From contig NZ_CP023278.1 of NCBI RefSeq assembly GCF_002896875.1, positions 1,178,001 through 1,242,000 of the forward strand: a stretch of DNA of 64,000 bases. The letters run 5' to 3'. Source of the DNA: Nostoc sp. CENA543 (lineage in GTDB: Bacteria; Cyanobacteriota; Cyanobacteriia; Cyanobacteriales; Nostocaceae). Of the stretch, positions 28,020 to 38,718 are shown in pieces (the first letter of the stretch is position 1; every line of letters begins with the position of its first letter). The position numbers and the translations under genes were made by a program. A model generated the notes under the pieces. It had not been told where the DNA came from and searched no databases. It was given only the letters and a program-made list of their open reading frames with translations.

Positions 28020-29141
28020 CTATTCCCCATTCCCCACTTTCAAGATTTTAGTTAACAAATGACTGAAATTTTGCGCCACAATAGGAGCAGCAAATTCTGC
28101 CACCTTAGCACGTCCAGCTTGACCCATCGCTGCGGCTTTAGCTGGTGATAATAATAATTCACACAGTTGACTCGCTAAATCTTCTGCATCCAAAGGAGTC
28201 GCCAGCAAACCTTGCACACCATGTTCAATTACTTCTGGTGTGGAGGAAGCACGACTAGCAACGATGGGTTTAGCAGTAGCCATTGCTTCAGCAAATACTA
28301 TACCAAACCCTTCTTGTAGACTGGGTAGACAAAAGACTTGACAGCGAACATATTCCCGCACTAAATCTTCGCGGGATAGGTAGCCCAAAAAGGTCACGTT
28401 TGCCTGTAAATCTAATTCTTGAGCCAATTGACGCAAATTTTCCCACTCTGGCCCCTTACTCGCAATTCGCACTTCTACATTGGGGATTTGACGGCGAACT
28501 ATGGCGGTAGCGCGAATAAGAGTAGCTACATTTTTACGCGGATACTGTACCCCCACACACAACACCGTCGGACGTTCACTGACTAGGTTCTCTGCGGTTT
28601 TGCAGATATCCGCCACGGCTGCATCCCATTGCTGTAAATCTATGGGTGGGGGTACAGGATGAATTTGTCCATTATATTTATAAAGTTGAGCGAGTCTATT
28701 GACAGAGTATTGGCTAGTTGTCACCACCATCTGGGCGCGATGCACACTCACCCGTTCTGCTTTTGACATTAACTCTAAAGATTGACGCACCAAACCCTGC
28801 TCAAATTTAGCCTCGTCGGCGATAATACCGTGAATATAAGCGATAAAAGGCGGTTTCACACGGTGGGCGATGGTGTAACCATCCATATCTAGTCCCACGA
28901 CGACATCATAGTTATCGAAGCTAGAGGGGTTAAGTTGCCAATTCCACCAGAAACGATGCGCCACATAGCTGAAAGTCCCCTGAGACATCTGTGCTGGAGC
29001 AAAAATGTCAACTGTGTGACCTTGCGATCGCAAATTATTCACAAGGTGAATATTACCAACAAAAGTACCACTGCCTAGTTTGACATTCTGGGGCGTGGCT
29101 GTAATAAACGCTAGCTTCATCTTGTACCGTGGGCGAATCAT
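28020..29141 (-). CDS. Glycosyltransferase family 4
   Basis: 373 residues from the first ATG; a start at Met8 (29120, MKLAFITATP) is more likely because the Rossmann strand begins there. GT-B fold: the N-terminal domain has GSGTFVGNIHLVNNLRSQGH, the C-terminal domain has TVLCVGVQYPRKNVATLIRA and the nucleotide-sugar motif EGFGIVFAEAMA, followed by KPIVASRASSTPEVI. This EX7E motif marks retaining GT4 enzymes. It probably transfers a sugar in glycolipid or surface-glycan synthesis; the acceptor is unknown. Neighbouring binding protein gene follows in the same direction. Confidence 0.88.
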   Translation of the reverse strand: MIRPRYKMKLAFITATPQNVKLGSGTFVGNIHLVNNLRSQGHTVDIFAPAQMSQGTFSYVAHRFWWNWQLNPSSFDNYDVVVGLDMDGYTIAHRVKPPFIAYIHGIIADEAKFEQGLVRQSLELMSKAERVSVHRAQMVVTTSQYSVNRLAQLYKYNGQIHPVPPPIDLQQWDAAVADICKTAENLVSERPTVLCVGVQYPRKNVATLIRATAIVRRQIPNVEVRIASKGPEWENLRQLAQELDLQANVTFLGYLSREDLVREYVRCQVFCLPSLQEGFGIVFAEAMATAKPIVASRASSTPEVIEHGVQGLLATPLDAEDLASQLCELLLSPAKAAAMGQAGRAKVAEFAAPIVAQNFSHLLTKILKVGNGE

Positions 29142-29854
29142 CTTGCTGCACTACAAGATTATCTCTCACTAAATGCCTTCTCTACTCCTCTAGGAATCCA
29201 ATTTAATTTGCAGAAATAAGGATTGATGTCTCCCTCTGCTCTCTTGCTCCCTGCTCCCCTGCTTTTTAATTATGCTGTATCAATCTGTTTTAGAACAGTA
29301 AATTTGCAATTTACTACTACCTTTTAGTAACAAACAATTATTATCGACGCTATTGATGTTTATTAAATTATTATAGGTACTATTAGATAATGTTTTGAAC
29401 AACAAGCATATTGATACAGTGATAAATATCATTAAGCTTGCCTTAATAATTGTATGATGAGCATATCTTGGACAATTATCGATAGATTTTGACTGCATAC
29501 ACACATTTTTAGGCAACCAGAAATGATTATCAAAGTCATAGTAACTCATGGGAACTTATCCATTAACTCAGCAAATCCCAGTCGGGGAGATGGCAAAATT
29601 AATAAGAATAGGGAAAGTTAAATCTTTCCCTTAATTGGTGAATAGCTTTTAGCTTATTCAAGTGCCACCCAATATGATTAAAACTCTATATTTAAAATTA
29701 TCCTTCCTACAAAAGTCACAAATTTATCCATGACTTTAGTCATGATTTTATCTACTCTCAACGAGTATTTTAGAAGCAATATCTTGTGATTTTCACCAGA
29801 TTTTGTGCCATTAATCCCTCCTGGGAGGGTTAGAGTGTGGCTGACTGCCAGTTA
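29142..29854. other. Gene-free interval between divergent genes
   Basis: AT-rich, with a CT-rich low-complexity stretch at about 29222-29262. A minus-strand 89-codon frame at 29280-29549 has one hydrophobic segment but no ribosome-binding site or recognisable family, so I do not call it. Promoters for the glycosyltransferase (minus) and the giant kinase (plus) must lie in this interval or the next one. Confidence 0.45.
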
Positions 29855-29975
29855 GGGACTTCCAACTTAAAAAGTATACTATCACTGTGTGGTCAGAGGG
29901 GCAGGGGTCAGGAAGCAAGGGAAAAATAACGATGTCTTCTCTCAGAAATTGGATAGTTTATTTTCTGGAAGTCTC
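29855..29975. mobile_element. MITE-like element, copy 1 (121 bp)
   Basis: The left end GGGACTTCCA and the right end TGGAAGTCTC are 10-base inverted repeats with one mismatch. They are flanked by TTA on both sides (29852-29854 and 29976-29978), which looks like a 3-base target duplication. Ends and parts of the interior (AAATTGGATA then TTTATTTTCTGGAAGTC) match the element at 47471-47570. Too small to code for a transposase. Confidence 0.75.
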
Positions 29976-30140
29976 TTATCTATAAAGTTCAAAACTTATA
30001 CTTAAGGTTAATTTCTTAATTGTGATTGTTGGTCAATCATCCGTAGGTTGCAGATAGTGGAGAATTTGCATTACTTGATCTATCCATTTTGTTCAGTTAT
30101 TCACTTAGTCTGGGATACTATTATTCATGAATGATGCAAA

Positions 30141-33100
30141 ATGGCTACATTTGGGAACACTAAACCTGGAAGTCATCAAGATTGTATAAATATGTTCAAT
30201 ATTCCGGGATACCTGATCAGCGAACAAATCTATAATGGTTCTAAAACTTCGGTCTATCGAGGTCAAAGGACAACTGACTCATTACCCGTAGTTATTAAGG
30301 TTCTAAAAAATCCTTATCCGACTTTTAGCGAACTGGTACAATTTCGCAATCAATATACCATTGCTAAAAATCTTTGCTCACCTTTAATTGTCTATAATTA
30401 TAGTCTAGAGCCATACCAGGATACCTATGCTCTGGTAATGGAGGATTTTGGCGGTATTTCGTTGAAAGAATATTTCAAAAGTATAGGTAAGTTAGATGTC
30501 AAGTCTCTACAGGAGTTTTTGGCAATTGCGATCGCCTTGTGTGATGCCTTAAATATATTATATCAAAATCACATAATTCATAAAGATATTAAACCTAGCA
30601 ATATTTTAATTAATCCTGTAACTAAACAAGTAAAATTAATTGACTTTAGTATTGCCTCCTTGTTACCACGAGAAACTCAAACACTTGTTAATCACAATGT
30701 ATTAGAAGGAACACTAGCTTACATTTCTCCTGAACAAACAGGAAGAATGAATCGCTGTGTTGATTACCGGACTGACTTCTATTCTTTAGGTGTCACCTTC
30801 TATGAATTGCTAACAGGTAATTTACCTTTTCTCGCAAATGATCCTATTGAATTAGTGCATTGTCATATTGCGAAAACACCGCCTGATTTTAAGCACCTGG
30901 AAAATATTCCGCCAGTGTTGTCGGATATTGTGATGAAATTAATGGCAAAAAATGCAGAGGAACGCTATCAAAGTACAACGGGGATTAAATTTGATTTAGA
31001 AAATTGTTTAACTCAGCTATCAACAACTAATAGGATAGAAAGCTTTGTAATTGCACAACGGGATATAGGCGATCGCTTCCTCGTCTCTGATAAACTCTAT
31101 GGTAGAGAAACCGAAGTCGCCACCCTCCTAGAAGCTTTTGATAGAGTTAGCCTTGGGGCGACAGAGATGATGTTAGTGGCTGGGTTTTCTGGAATCGGGA
31201 AAACGGCTGTAGTCAACGAAGTCCATAAGCCCATTATCAGGCAACGAGGTTATTTTATTCGAGGTAAGTTTGATCAATTTCAACGGAATACTCCTTTAAG
31301 TGCCTTTGTTCAATCCTTCAGGGATTTAATGGGACAATTACTAACAGAAAGTGACTCGCAAATCCAAGCATGGCAAAGCAAAATCTTAGCCGCTTTGGGA
31401 GAAAATAGCCAAGTCATTATCGCAGTTATTCCCGAATTAGAAAAAATCATCGGACAGCAGCCGCCAGCACCCCAGTTATCAGGAACTGCGGCTCAAAATC
31501 GGTTTAATCTGCTTTTTCAGAAATTTACTCAAGTTTTTACCAGCGTCAATCATCCACTAGTGATATTTTTAGATGACTTACAGTGGGCTGATTCTGCATC
31601 CTTAAAATTAATGCAGTTATTAATGGCTGATACAGGTCATCTATTCATCATTGGTGCATATCGCGATCATGAAGTCAACCCAGCACATCCATTGATGTTG
31701 ACTGTGAACGAAATTGCCCAAACCGCAGCAACGATTAATACAATTAATTTAGCACCACTCAATCTAGAGCAAATTAATGATTTAGTGGCTGATACCCTAA
31801 AATGTGAAAAGAATTTAGCCAGTCATCTTTCTGCACTTGTATTTAGAAAAACTCAGGGAAATCCATTTTTTACTAGTCAATTTCTCCAAGCATTGCATCA
31901 GGATGGATTAATTTATTTCAACTATCAATCCGGCTGTTGGGAATGTGACATCACACAAGTCACACAGCAATCTATTACAGATGATATTGTGGATTTTATG
32001 GCATTGCAATTAAAAAGACTGCCAGCATCCACCCAAAATATATTGCGATTAGCGGCTTGTATTGGTAATCAGTTTGATTTAGCTACCTTGGCAATTGTGG
32101 CTGAAAAATCAGAATTAACAACATCCCATGATTTATGGCCAGCCCTACAAGCAGGGTTAATTTTACCTCAGAGTGATGTGTATAAATTTGCCATAGGTGA
32201 TCATCATCTCTCGTGGAATAATAAAGACTATACAATTTTTACCTATAAATTTTTACATGATCGTGTACAACAAGCCGCCTATTCTTTAATTCCTCCAGAA
32301 CAACGAGAAACCACACATTTATTAATTGGCAGACTTTTGCTACACAATACAACAAATATTGCCATAGAAGACAAGATTTTTGCTGTTGTTAATCAATTAA
32401 ATATTGGCAAGAACCTTATTACTGAACTAGGGGAAATTCATCAACTCATTGAGTTAAATTTCCAGGCAGGTATGAAAGCGAAAACGGCTACTGCTTATAC
32501 AACAGCAGTTGATTATTTAAGTACAGGTTTACAACTTTTATCTACTGGCAGTTGGCAAAATCAATATAATTTAAGTTTAGCATTATACGAAGCAATTACC
32601 GAAGCTTGTTATTTAAGTGGCAATTTCCAAGATATGGAAATATATGCAGATATTGTCATTCAAAATGCAATAAATTTCCTAGAGCAAATACCTGTTTATA
32701 ATACTAAAATTCAGGCTTGTATGGCACAAAGTCGCCATCTAGAGGCATTAAAACTGGCCTTGATGGTGTTGCGATCGCTAGGGATAGAACTACCAGAACA
32801 GCCTGAACAAAAAGATATTACACAAGCTATAGAACAAGTAAATTCACTCCTGCAACAGCAACCTATAGCTAATCTATTACAACTGCCAACAATGCAAGAT
32901 GTAAAAATGTTGGCAGCCATGCAAATTTTATCTAATATTATTTCTGCGGCTTATCAGGCTGCACCTAGCTTTTTCAAGTTAATTGTGATTAAACAAGTAG
33001 AATTATCAATTCTCTACGGTAACGCCCCAGAATCAACCTATGCCTACGCTACTTACGGACTCCTTACCTGTACTGTCTTAGGAGATATTAATCTCGGTTA

Positions 33101-36100
33101 CGCACTAGGTAAAGTTGCGTTAGAATTAACCGATAAATTAAATGCTAAAAAGTTAAAAGCCAAAACATTATTTGCCTTTAATTGTTTTGTCCGCCATTGG
33201 AAAGAGCATTTGCGAACAACATTAACTCCCCTAGTAGAAGCCTACACTTGCGGTTTAGAAAATGGTGATATTGAATATGCAGCAATGTCTGCTTATGTTT
33301 TTGGCAGGTATGCGTATTTAAGTGGTCAAGAATTAGATAATTTAGAAAAAACCATATCTAACTATGGACAAGTCATCTCGCAACTCAAACAAACTACCTA
33401 CGTCAACTTTAATAATGTTTATCATCAATCGGTCTTAAATCTGCTAGGTGATAACGATGATCCCTGTTGTTTAGCTGGGGCAAAATATGACGAGACAAAA
33501 ATGTTGCCCTTACATTATGCCGCCAATCAAGTCAGCATCATTTGTCAAGTACATTTTTGTAAATTACTTCTATGTAATTTGTTTGCCAATTACCAACAAG
33601 CACTAGAAAACGCTGCCATAGTAGAAAAATATTTAGCTAGTATCAATGGCTTAATCTTAATACCCAATTTTTACTTTTATGATTCTTTAACTCGTCTGGC
33701 TTTATATCCCCATGTGTCGTCATCTGAACAACAAGATTTTCTAGCAAAAGTCACAGAAAATCAGGTAAAACTTCAATCATGGGCAGAGTTTGCGCCAACG
33801 AATCATGAGCATAAGTTTACTTTGGTAGCGGCACAATATCACAAAATTTTAGGACAAAAAAGTGCAGCTATAGAAATGTACGATCGCGCCATTTCTCTAG
33901 CTAAAGAACACGGATATCTGCAAGAAGAAGCACTTGCTAATGAACTAGCTGCTAAATTCTACCGTGATTGGGGAAAACAACGCATTGCAGAAGAATACAT
34001 GACAGAGGCGTACTATAGCTATGCACGTTGGGGTGCAAAAGCCAAAGTTGCTGATTTAGAGCAACATTATCCCCAACTACTAACGAAAATTCTCCAACAG
34101 ACAACTACAAAACTCTCATCATCGGAAATTGTCAGAGCGAAAGAAGATTTCTTGACACAGAAAACCTTTTCATCGGGAAACAGCAGTACCATCTCTGTCA
34201 CCCTCGACTTGAATGCCGTTTTGAAAGCTTCTCATAATCTTTCTAGTGAAATACAACTTGATAAATTACTGATTGCGCTTGTAGAAATTGTCACCACTAC
34301 AGCCGGTGCAGATAAATGTGTATTGATGTTACTCGATGAAGATCAACTCAAAGTCGAGGCTATCAGTAATGTGACACAATACTCCATTGTTTTACAGTCC
34401 CAGCCATTATCCGCAAGTGAAGAAGTACCTATCAGTTTAATCAACGTTGTTAAACGGACTTTACAGCCCAATGTAGTCATAGATGCTAGGTCACATCCCT
34501 CATTTTTAGCCGATTCCTATGTCTTAAAACATCAACCCAAGAGTTTGCTATGTATGCCAATTCTCCATCAAGGTAAACTGTTGGGTGTGTTGTATTTGGA
34601 AAACAACTTAGCTACAGGTGCGTTTACTAGCGATCGCGTCGAACTGCTGAATCTATTATGTACACAAGCGGCTATTTCTCTACAAAATGCCCGACTCTAT
34701 CAAAATTACCAAAATTATGCCCAACAACTGTCACATTCTCTGGCGCAATTGCAAGCCAATGAAACTCGCTTCCAAAATTTAGCCAATAATATTCCGGGGA
34801 TGGTGTATCAATTTCGTTTGGGTGCAGATGGTTTAGTCTCAACACCCTACGCGAGTTCTGGCTGTTTAGATTTGTATGGTGTCGAGCCAGAATTAGTGAT
34901 GGCAGGGAAGTTTAATCTTTATGCTTTACACCATCCTGATGATCACCCAGCTATTGAACAAGCAATTCTCCATTCTGCTCAAACACTCACACCATTTGAG
35001 CAAGAATGGCGGATTGTCCTCCCTTCAGGCACTGTCAAATGGATTCAATCTGCGGCTAGGCCAGAAAAACAACCCGATGGCGCGATTCTTTGGGATGGGG
35101 TAGTAATTGATATTAGCGATCGCAAACAAGTAGAAGCTTCTTTAGCCAAAGAACGAGAATTTTTAAATGCGATCATTGACAATATTACTGATGGCATTGT
35201 TGTCTGTGATGCTAGTGGTAAATTAATTCTCTTTAATAAAGCAACTCGTGAGTTTCACGGCTTACCGATAGAAGCAATCACACCAGAACAATGGGCTGAA
35301 CATTTTGATCTTTATCAGGCAGATGGTCAAACCAAACTATCAACCACAGAAATACCTTTATTTCGCGCTTTTCAAGGAGAAATAGTCGAAAACGCCGAAA
35401 TGGTGATTGCACCAAAGCATGGTTTACAGAGAATCCTGTTAGCTAGTGGACAAGCCATCATTGATGCTGCGGGTAACAGAATTGGTGCAGTAGCTGTAAT
35501 GCGAGATATTAGCGATCGCAAACAAGCCGAACTGGCTTTACAACAAAAATCTCAAGATTTAGAGCAAGCCTTAGCTAATCTGCAAAACGCCCAATTACAA
35601 ATTATCCAAAGTGAAAAAATGTCTGCTTTGGGTAATTTAGTCGCTGGTGTGGCTCACGAAATGAATAATCCCTTGGGTTTTATTGCTGCCACGCTCAAAC
35701 AAGCCCAACCCACAATTGCTGACTTAATTGAACATTTGAGATTATATCAAGAAAATCTCACTGAGGAGAATGCAGAAATTCTCGATCATGCCGAAGCCAT
35801 TGACTTGGAATATAGCTTGGAAGATTTACCCAAAATGATTGATTCCATGACAATGGCTTGCGATCGCTTGAAAAATATCAGCACCAGTCTTCGCACATTC
35901 TCCCGTGCTGATAGAGATTACAAAGTACCGTTTGATATTCATCAAGGCATTGATAGCACCGTTTTAATTTTGAAACATCGTCTCAAGGCGAATGATCAGC
36001 GTCCAGCCATTGACGTTATGACTGAATATGGAGAATTACCACGAATTGAATGTTTTCCTGGTCAATTGAATCAGGTATTTATGAATATTTTAGCTAATGC

Positions 36101-36419
36101 CATTGATGCTTTAGAAGAATCTAATCAGCAACGCACCCAAGAGGAAATTAAAGCTAATCCCAACCGGATTTTGATTAAAACTGCTGTAGAAAATAAATCT
36201 GTGAAAATTGCCATTTTAGATAATGGCGTGGGGATGAGTGAATCAGTCAAACAGAAAATATTTGACCATCTATTTACGACAAAATCCGTAGGTAAAGGTA
36301 CAGGTTTGGGATTAGCGATCGCTCGTCAAATTATCGTAGAAAAGCACAATGGCACGTTAAGTGTAAATTCTCAATTAGGTCAAGGAACAGAATTTATCAT
36401 TACCTTACCTCTGACCTGA
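30141..36419 (+). CDS. Giant Ser/Thr kinase - AAA ATPase - GAF/PAS - histidine kinase
   Basis: 2092 residues in five parts. A Ser/Thr kinase domain (about 15-285) has Lys53, HKD (147-149) and LIDFS. An AAA/STAND ATPase follows, with Walker A GFSGIGKT (Lys354) and Walker B LVIFLDDLQWAD. A helical TPR-like region (about 750-1330) comes next, then a GAF domain (about 1360-1510) and two PAS domains (about 1540-1790). A histidine kinase core ends the protein: His1839 in VAGVAHEMNNP, DNGVGM and [11 protein letters not shown]. This is the HstK-like trifunctional kinase family of filamentous cyanobacteria and other large bacteria. Both kinase active sites look intact. No response regulator is adjacent, so the phosphotransfer partner is unknown. 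An alternative start is Met18 (30192), close to where the kinase domain begins. Confidence 0.92.
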   Translation: MATFGNTKPGSHQDCINMFNIPGYLISEQIYNGSKTSVYRGQRTTDSLPVVIKVLKNPYPTFSELVQFRNQYTIAKNLCSPLIVYNYSLEPYQDTYALVMEDFGGISLKEYFKSIGKLDVKSLQEFLAIAIALCDALNILYQNHIIHKDIKPSNILINPVTKQVKLIDFSIASLLPRETQTLVNHNVLEGTLAYISPEQTGRMNRCVDYRTDFYSLGVTFYELLTGNLPFLANDPIELVHCHIAKTPPDFKHLENIPPVLSDIVMKLMAKNAEERYQSTTGIKFDLENCLTQLSTTNRIESFVIAQRDIGDRFLVSDKLYGRETEVATLLEAFDRVSLGATEMMLVAGFSGIGKTAVVNEVHKPIIRQRGYFIRGKFDQFQRNTPLSAFVQSFRDLMGQLLTESDSQIQAWQSKILAALGENSQVIIAVIPELEKIIGQQPPAPQLSGTAAQNRFNLLFQKFTQVFTSVNHPLVIFLDDLQWADSASLKLMQLLMADTGHLFIIGAYRDHEVNPAHPLMLTVNEIAQTAATINTINLAPLNLEQINDLVADTLKCEKNLASHLSALVFRKTQGNPFFTSQFLQALHQDGLIYFNYQSGCWECDITQVTQQSITDDIVDFMALQLKRLPASTQNILRLAACIGNQFDLATLAIVAEKSELTTSHDLWPALQAGLILPQSDVYKFAIGDHHLSWNNKDYTIFTYKFLHDRVQQAAYSLIPPEQRETTHLLIGRLLLHNTTNIAIEDKIFAVVNQLNIGKNLITELGEIHQLIELNFQAGMKAKTATAYTTAVDYLSTGLQLLSTGSWQNQYNLSLALYEAITEACYLSGNFQDMEIYADIVIQNAINFLEQIPVYNTKIQACMAQSRHLEALKLALMVLRSLGIELPEQPEQKDITQAIEQVNSLLQQQPIANLLQLPTMQDVKMLAAMQILSNIISAAYQAAPSFFKLIVIKQVELSILYGNAPESTYAYATYGLLTCTVLGDINLGYALGKVALELTDKLNAKKLKAKTLFAFNCFVRHWKEHLRTTLTPLVEAYTCGLENGDIEYAAMSAYVFGRYAYLSGQELDNLEKTISNYGQVISQLKQTTYVNFNNVYHQSVLNLLGDNDDPCCLAGAKYDETKMLPLHYAANQVSIICQVHFCKLLLCNLFANYQQALENAAIVEKYLASINGLILIPNFYFYDSLTRLALYPHVSSSEQQDFLAKVTENQVKLQSWAEFAPTNHEHKFTLVAAQYHKILGQKSAAIEMYDRAISLAKEHGYLQEEALANELAAKFYRDWGKQRIAEEYMTEAYYSYARWGAKAKVADLEQHYPQLLTKILQQTTTKLSSSEIVRAKEDFLTQKTFSSGNSSTISVTLDLNAVLKASHNLSSEIQLDKLLIALVEIVTTTAGADKCVLMLLDEDQLKVEAISNVTQYSIVLQSQPLSASEEVPISLINVVKRTLQPNVVIDARSHPSFLADSYVLKHQPKSLLCMPILHQGKLLGVLYLENNLATGAFTSDRVELLNLLCTQAAISLQNARLYQNYQNYAQQLSHSLAQLQANETRFQNLANNIPGMVYQFRLGADGLVSTPYASSGCLDLYGVEPELVMAGKFNLYALHHPDDHPAIEQAILHSAQTLTPFEQEWRIVLPSGTVKWIQSAARPEKQPDGAILWDGVVIDISDRKQVEASLAKEREFLNAIIDNITDGIVVCDASGKLILFNKATREFHGLPIEAITPEQWAEHFDLYQADGQTKLSTTEIPLFRAFQGEIVENAEMVIAPKHGLQRILLASGQAIIDAAGNRIGAVAVMRDISDRKQAELALQQKSQDLEQALANLQNAQLQIIQSEKMSALGNLVAGVAHEMNNPLGFIAATLKQAQPTIADLIEHLRLYQENLTEENAEILDHAEAIDLEYSLEDLPKMIDSMTMACDRLKNISTSLRTFSRADRDYKVPFDIHQGIDSTVLILKHRLKANDQRPAIDVMTEYGELPRIECFPGQLNQVFMNILANAIDALEESNQQRTQEEIKANPNRILIKTAVENKSVKIAILDNGVGMSESVKQKIFDHLFTTKSVGKGTGLGLAIARQIIVEKHNGTLSVNSQLGQGTEFIITLPLT

Positions 36420-36422
36420 ATC

Positions 36423-36462
36423 AATTCAAAATTCAAAATTCAAAATTCAAAATTCAAAATTG
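36423..36462. repeat. Heptamer tandem repeat (ATTCAAA)
   Basis: Five to six copies of ATTCAAA directly after the kinase gene. A C-rich repeat of CCCCTAAAC/CCCTTACAC type follows at about 36576-36619. The remainder of 36463-36649 shows nothing recognisable. Confidence 0.85.
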
Positions 36463-36649
36463 AAGACAGCCACCTACAAGGGGTGGGGTTTCTACCTACC
36501 TTATGAGATAAGGATTTTTGGACGCAAGTCCGGTTTTAAACCTAACTTTTTCCGATAAAAGAAACAATTTTATCCCCTACACCCCTAAACCCTTACACCC
36601 CTAAACCCCTACACCCTTATAATTCTTGAGGTTCAAACCTTTGTATAAG

Positions 36650-36808
36650 ATGCCTGTTGCTGATAAACCAAAATTGATGAAAAATGATGATTTTTTGTCT
36701 GTTGTAAAAGGGGCATTTCCTGCCAACATTGACGACAAAAAAAATAAACTGCATGGCTACGAACATGGCGTAAAAGCCGATGAGAGCAGCAAGGGCAAGT
36801 ATTCATGA
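36650..36808 (+). CDS. Small hydrophilic protein, function unknown
   Basis: 52 residues from the ATG at 36650; a TTG 24 bases upstream is in frame but less likely. The sequence is charged (MPVADKPKLMKNDDFLSVV at the start, HGYEHGVKADESSKGKYS at the end) with no membrane segment. The protein-like composition, free of repeat-derived residues, is the reason for listing it. No clear ribosome-binding site is visible and no family is recognised. The 400 bases after it up to the next gene are AT-rich and otherwise empty. Confidence 0.4.
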   Translation: MPVADKPKLMKNDDFLSVVKGAFPANIDDKKNKLHGYEHGVKADESSKGKYS

Positions 36809-37215
36809 TTGTTTAAATTTATTTAAATGTAATTGCAAAACCCGTATTCTATAGTTATGTAACATTTCTATTAGTTCCATAACTGTTTTTATCATTATTG
36901 TTTTCTCAGGTAATTTCTTCAGTGTAAACACTTAAAAATAGCATGAAGTTATATGAAGCCAATAATTTATTAAGTAGAGTTCCTTATATAAATAGCTGAG
37001 GGATCAAAATTAGCAGATTGAAGATCAGAAAAAACCTCAAATCATTTTACAGCCTAACTATCAGCATTGTGGTCGGATAAGTATGATTGCTGATCCTCAG
37101 CCTTAGCAACAGCTATTTTCTGAAAATGCAGCGATCGCACCAAAATAGTGTCAGCATTCTGAAGTATCTTGATTTTGAAGGACAAATCAACAATTCCAGA
37201 AATTACTGCTGATCA

Positions 37216-37989
37216 ATGTGTCAACTATTAGGAATGAATTGCAATGTGCCGACGGATATCTGCTTTTCTTTTGAAGGCTTTTCAGCGCGAGGAGGAAAAA
37301 CGGATGATCATAGTGATGGTTGGGGGATTGCTTTCTTTGAGGGAAAAGGATGTCGAATATTTTTAGATGCTAAACCTTCGATTAATTCGCCAATCGCAGA
37401 TTTAGTGAGACGCTATCCCATCCACTCTACCCATGTAATTGCTCATATTCGCAAGGCTACCCAAGGAGAAGTCGCTTTACAAAACTGTCATCCGTTTCGC
37501 CGGGAACTGTGGGGGAGATATTGGGTGTTTGCTCACAATGGTAATTTGCCTGATTTTGAACCTGAACCGCAAGGTTTTTATCAAGCTGTAGGTAATACTG
37601 ACAGTGAAAAAGCTTTTTGTGTAATTCTCGAAACTATCAGACAAAGTTTTCCTCAAGGTAAACCCCCTTTAGAGAAACTATATCCTGTTCTGCAATCAGT
37701 CACAGCCGAATTAGCAGCTAAAGGTATTTTTAATTACTTACTCTCAGACGGAGAACATTTTTTTACGCACTGTTCTACAAAACTGAGTTACATAGTTCGT
37801 CAAGCACCCTTTGCAGCAGCTCACTTGATAGACCAAGATATGACAGTAGATTTTCGGGAGTTAACTACACCCAGCGATCGCGTCGCCGTCATCGCCACTA
37901 CTCCCCTAACTGATAATGAAGTCTGGACACCAATTCAACCAGGAGAATTGTTAGTGTTTCAAGATGGTTTACCCCTGAAAATATTGTAG
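37216..37989 (+). CDS. Class II glutamine amidotransferase (YafJ-like)
   Basis: 257 residues. The N-terminal nucleophile is Cys2 in MCQLLGMNCN, exposed after removal of Met1. Other glutaminase residues are visible: SDGWGIAFF, then HVIAHIRKATQG, NCHPFRRELWGRYWVFAHNGNL (split here as NCHPF and FAHNGN) and GNTDSE. The protein ends after the glutaminase domain, so it has no synthase domain of its own. YafJ-type proteins are stand-alone amidases of poorly known role; hydrolysis of glutamine or a gamma-glutamyl compound is likely. Transcribed alone. Confidence 0.85.
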   Translation: MCQLLGMNCNVPTDICFSFEGFSARGGKTDDHSDGWGIAFFEGKGCRIFLDAKPSINSPIADLVRRYPIHSTHVIAHIRKATQGEVALQNCHPFRRELWGRYWVFAHNGNLPDFEPEPQGFYQAVGNTDSEKAFCVILETIRQSFPQGKPPLEKLYPVLQSVTAELAAKGIFNYLLSDGEHFFTHCSTKLSYIVRQAPFAAAHLIDQDMTVDFRELTTPSDRVAVIATTPLTDNEVWTPIQPGELLVFQDGLPLKIL

Positions 37990-38048
37990 GGAATAGAGAA
38001 TGAAAAATTGAATAGATAGTAATTAATGATACTTATTTTCTGGCCCAC

Positions 38049-38570
38049 TCAGGTACGCTGGCAATATCCACGCTCACTTGATTCAAGTTTGCCTTTTTCT
38101 AATACAATCCATCCGCCCACAACCAACAACGCACCCAAAGCTAAAAACCCCAAGTCCCAGGCTAATTGATTTGTTCCTGGTTTCACATGATGAATACCCA
38201 AAATTTGATGATCAATTACCCCTTCGACTAAGTTAAACAACCCAGCACCGATCAGCAAAGAACCCCCAAAAGTAGATGATGACCAAACAACATCAGCCCG
38301 TCCTCCCGCACGCCATAATAAGCCTACACCTATGACGGTCAATACCCAATCTAGTGCGTGAAACAACCCATCCCACACCATATTTAAATCAAAATTAGGA
38401 TTAGTAGTCAAAGGGCGAACACTACTTAACATATGATGCCACTGGAGTATTTGATGTAACAGGATTCCGTCAACAAAGCCGCCCAAACCCAAACCTAGAA
38501 CAATTCCAGCCCAGATCAGGGGTAGACGCTTAGGGAAAATTTGACTATCGGTTGCCATTTTCGATTCCAC
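38049..38570 (-). CDS. DUF2243-family membrane protein
   Basis: 173 residues with four predicted membrane segments. The family signature is the His-rich first helix pair, GLGGFVDGILLHQILQWHHM, repeated in part as LVEGVIDHQILGIHHVKPG. The repeated HQIL..HH pattern suggests a metal or haem ligand role, but the function of DUF2243 is not known to me. It is convergent with the amidotransferase gene and head-to-head with the NADAR gene. Confidence 0.8.
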   Translation of the reverse strand: MESKMATDSQIFPKRLPLIWAGIVLGLGLGGFVDGILLHQILQWHHMLSSVRPLTTNPNFDLNMVWDGLFHALDWVLTVIGVGLLWRAGGRADVVWSSSTFGGSLLIGAGLFNLVEGVIDHQILGIHHVKPGTNQLAWDLGFLALGALLVVGGWIVLEKGKLESSERGYCQRT

Positions 38571-38718
38571 AGACCTTTACCCCACAATATAATTACGCAG
38601 TCTGCGATCGCTTCTATCGTTAGGCAAATAATAGCTTTCAGTCTCAAGTAGATCACTGACAGTTGACATATGAAGGCATTATAGAAATTGATATCTGATA
38701 TAAAAGAAAAATTTTCAA

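Noticed and set aside
29280-29549. 89-codon minus-strand frame with one hydrophobic segment
   Set aside because: No ribosome-binding site, AT-rich composition, no recognisable family; it is likely random in a gene-free AT-rich interval.
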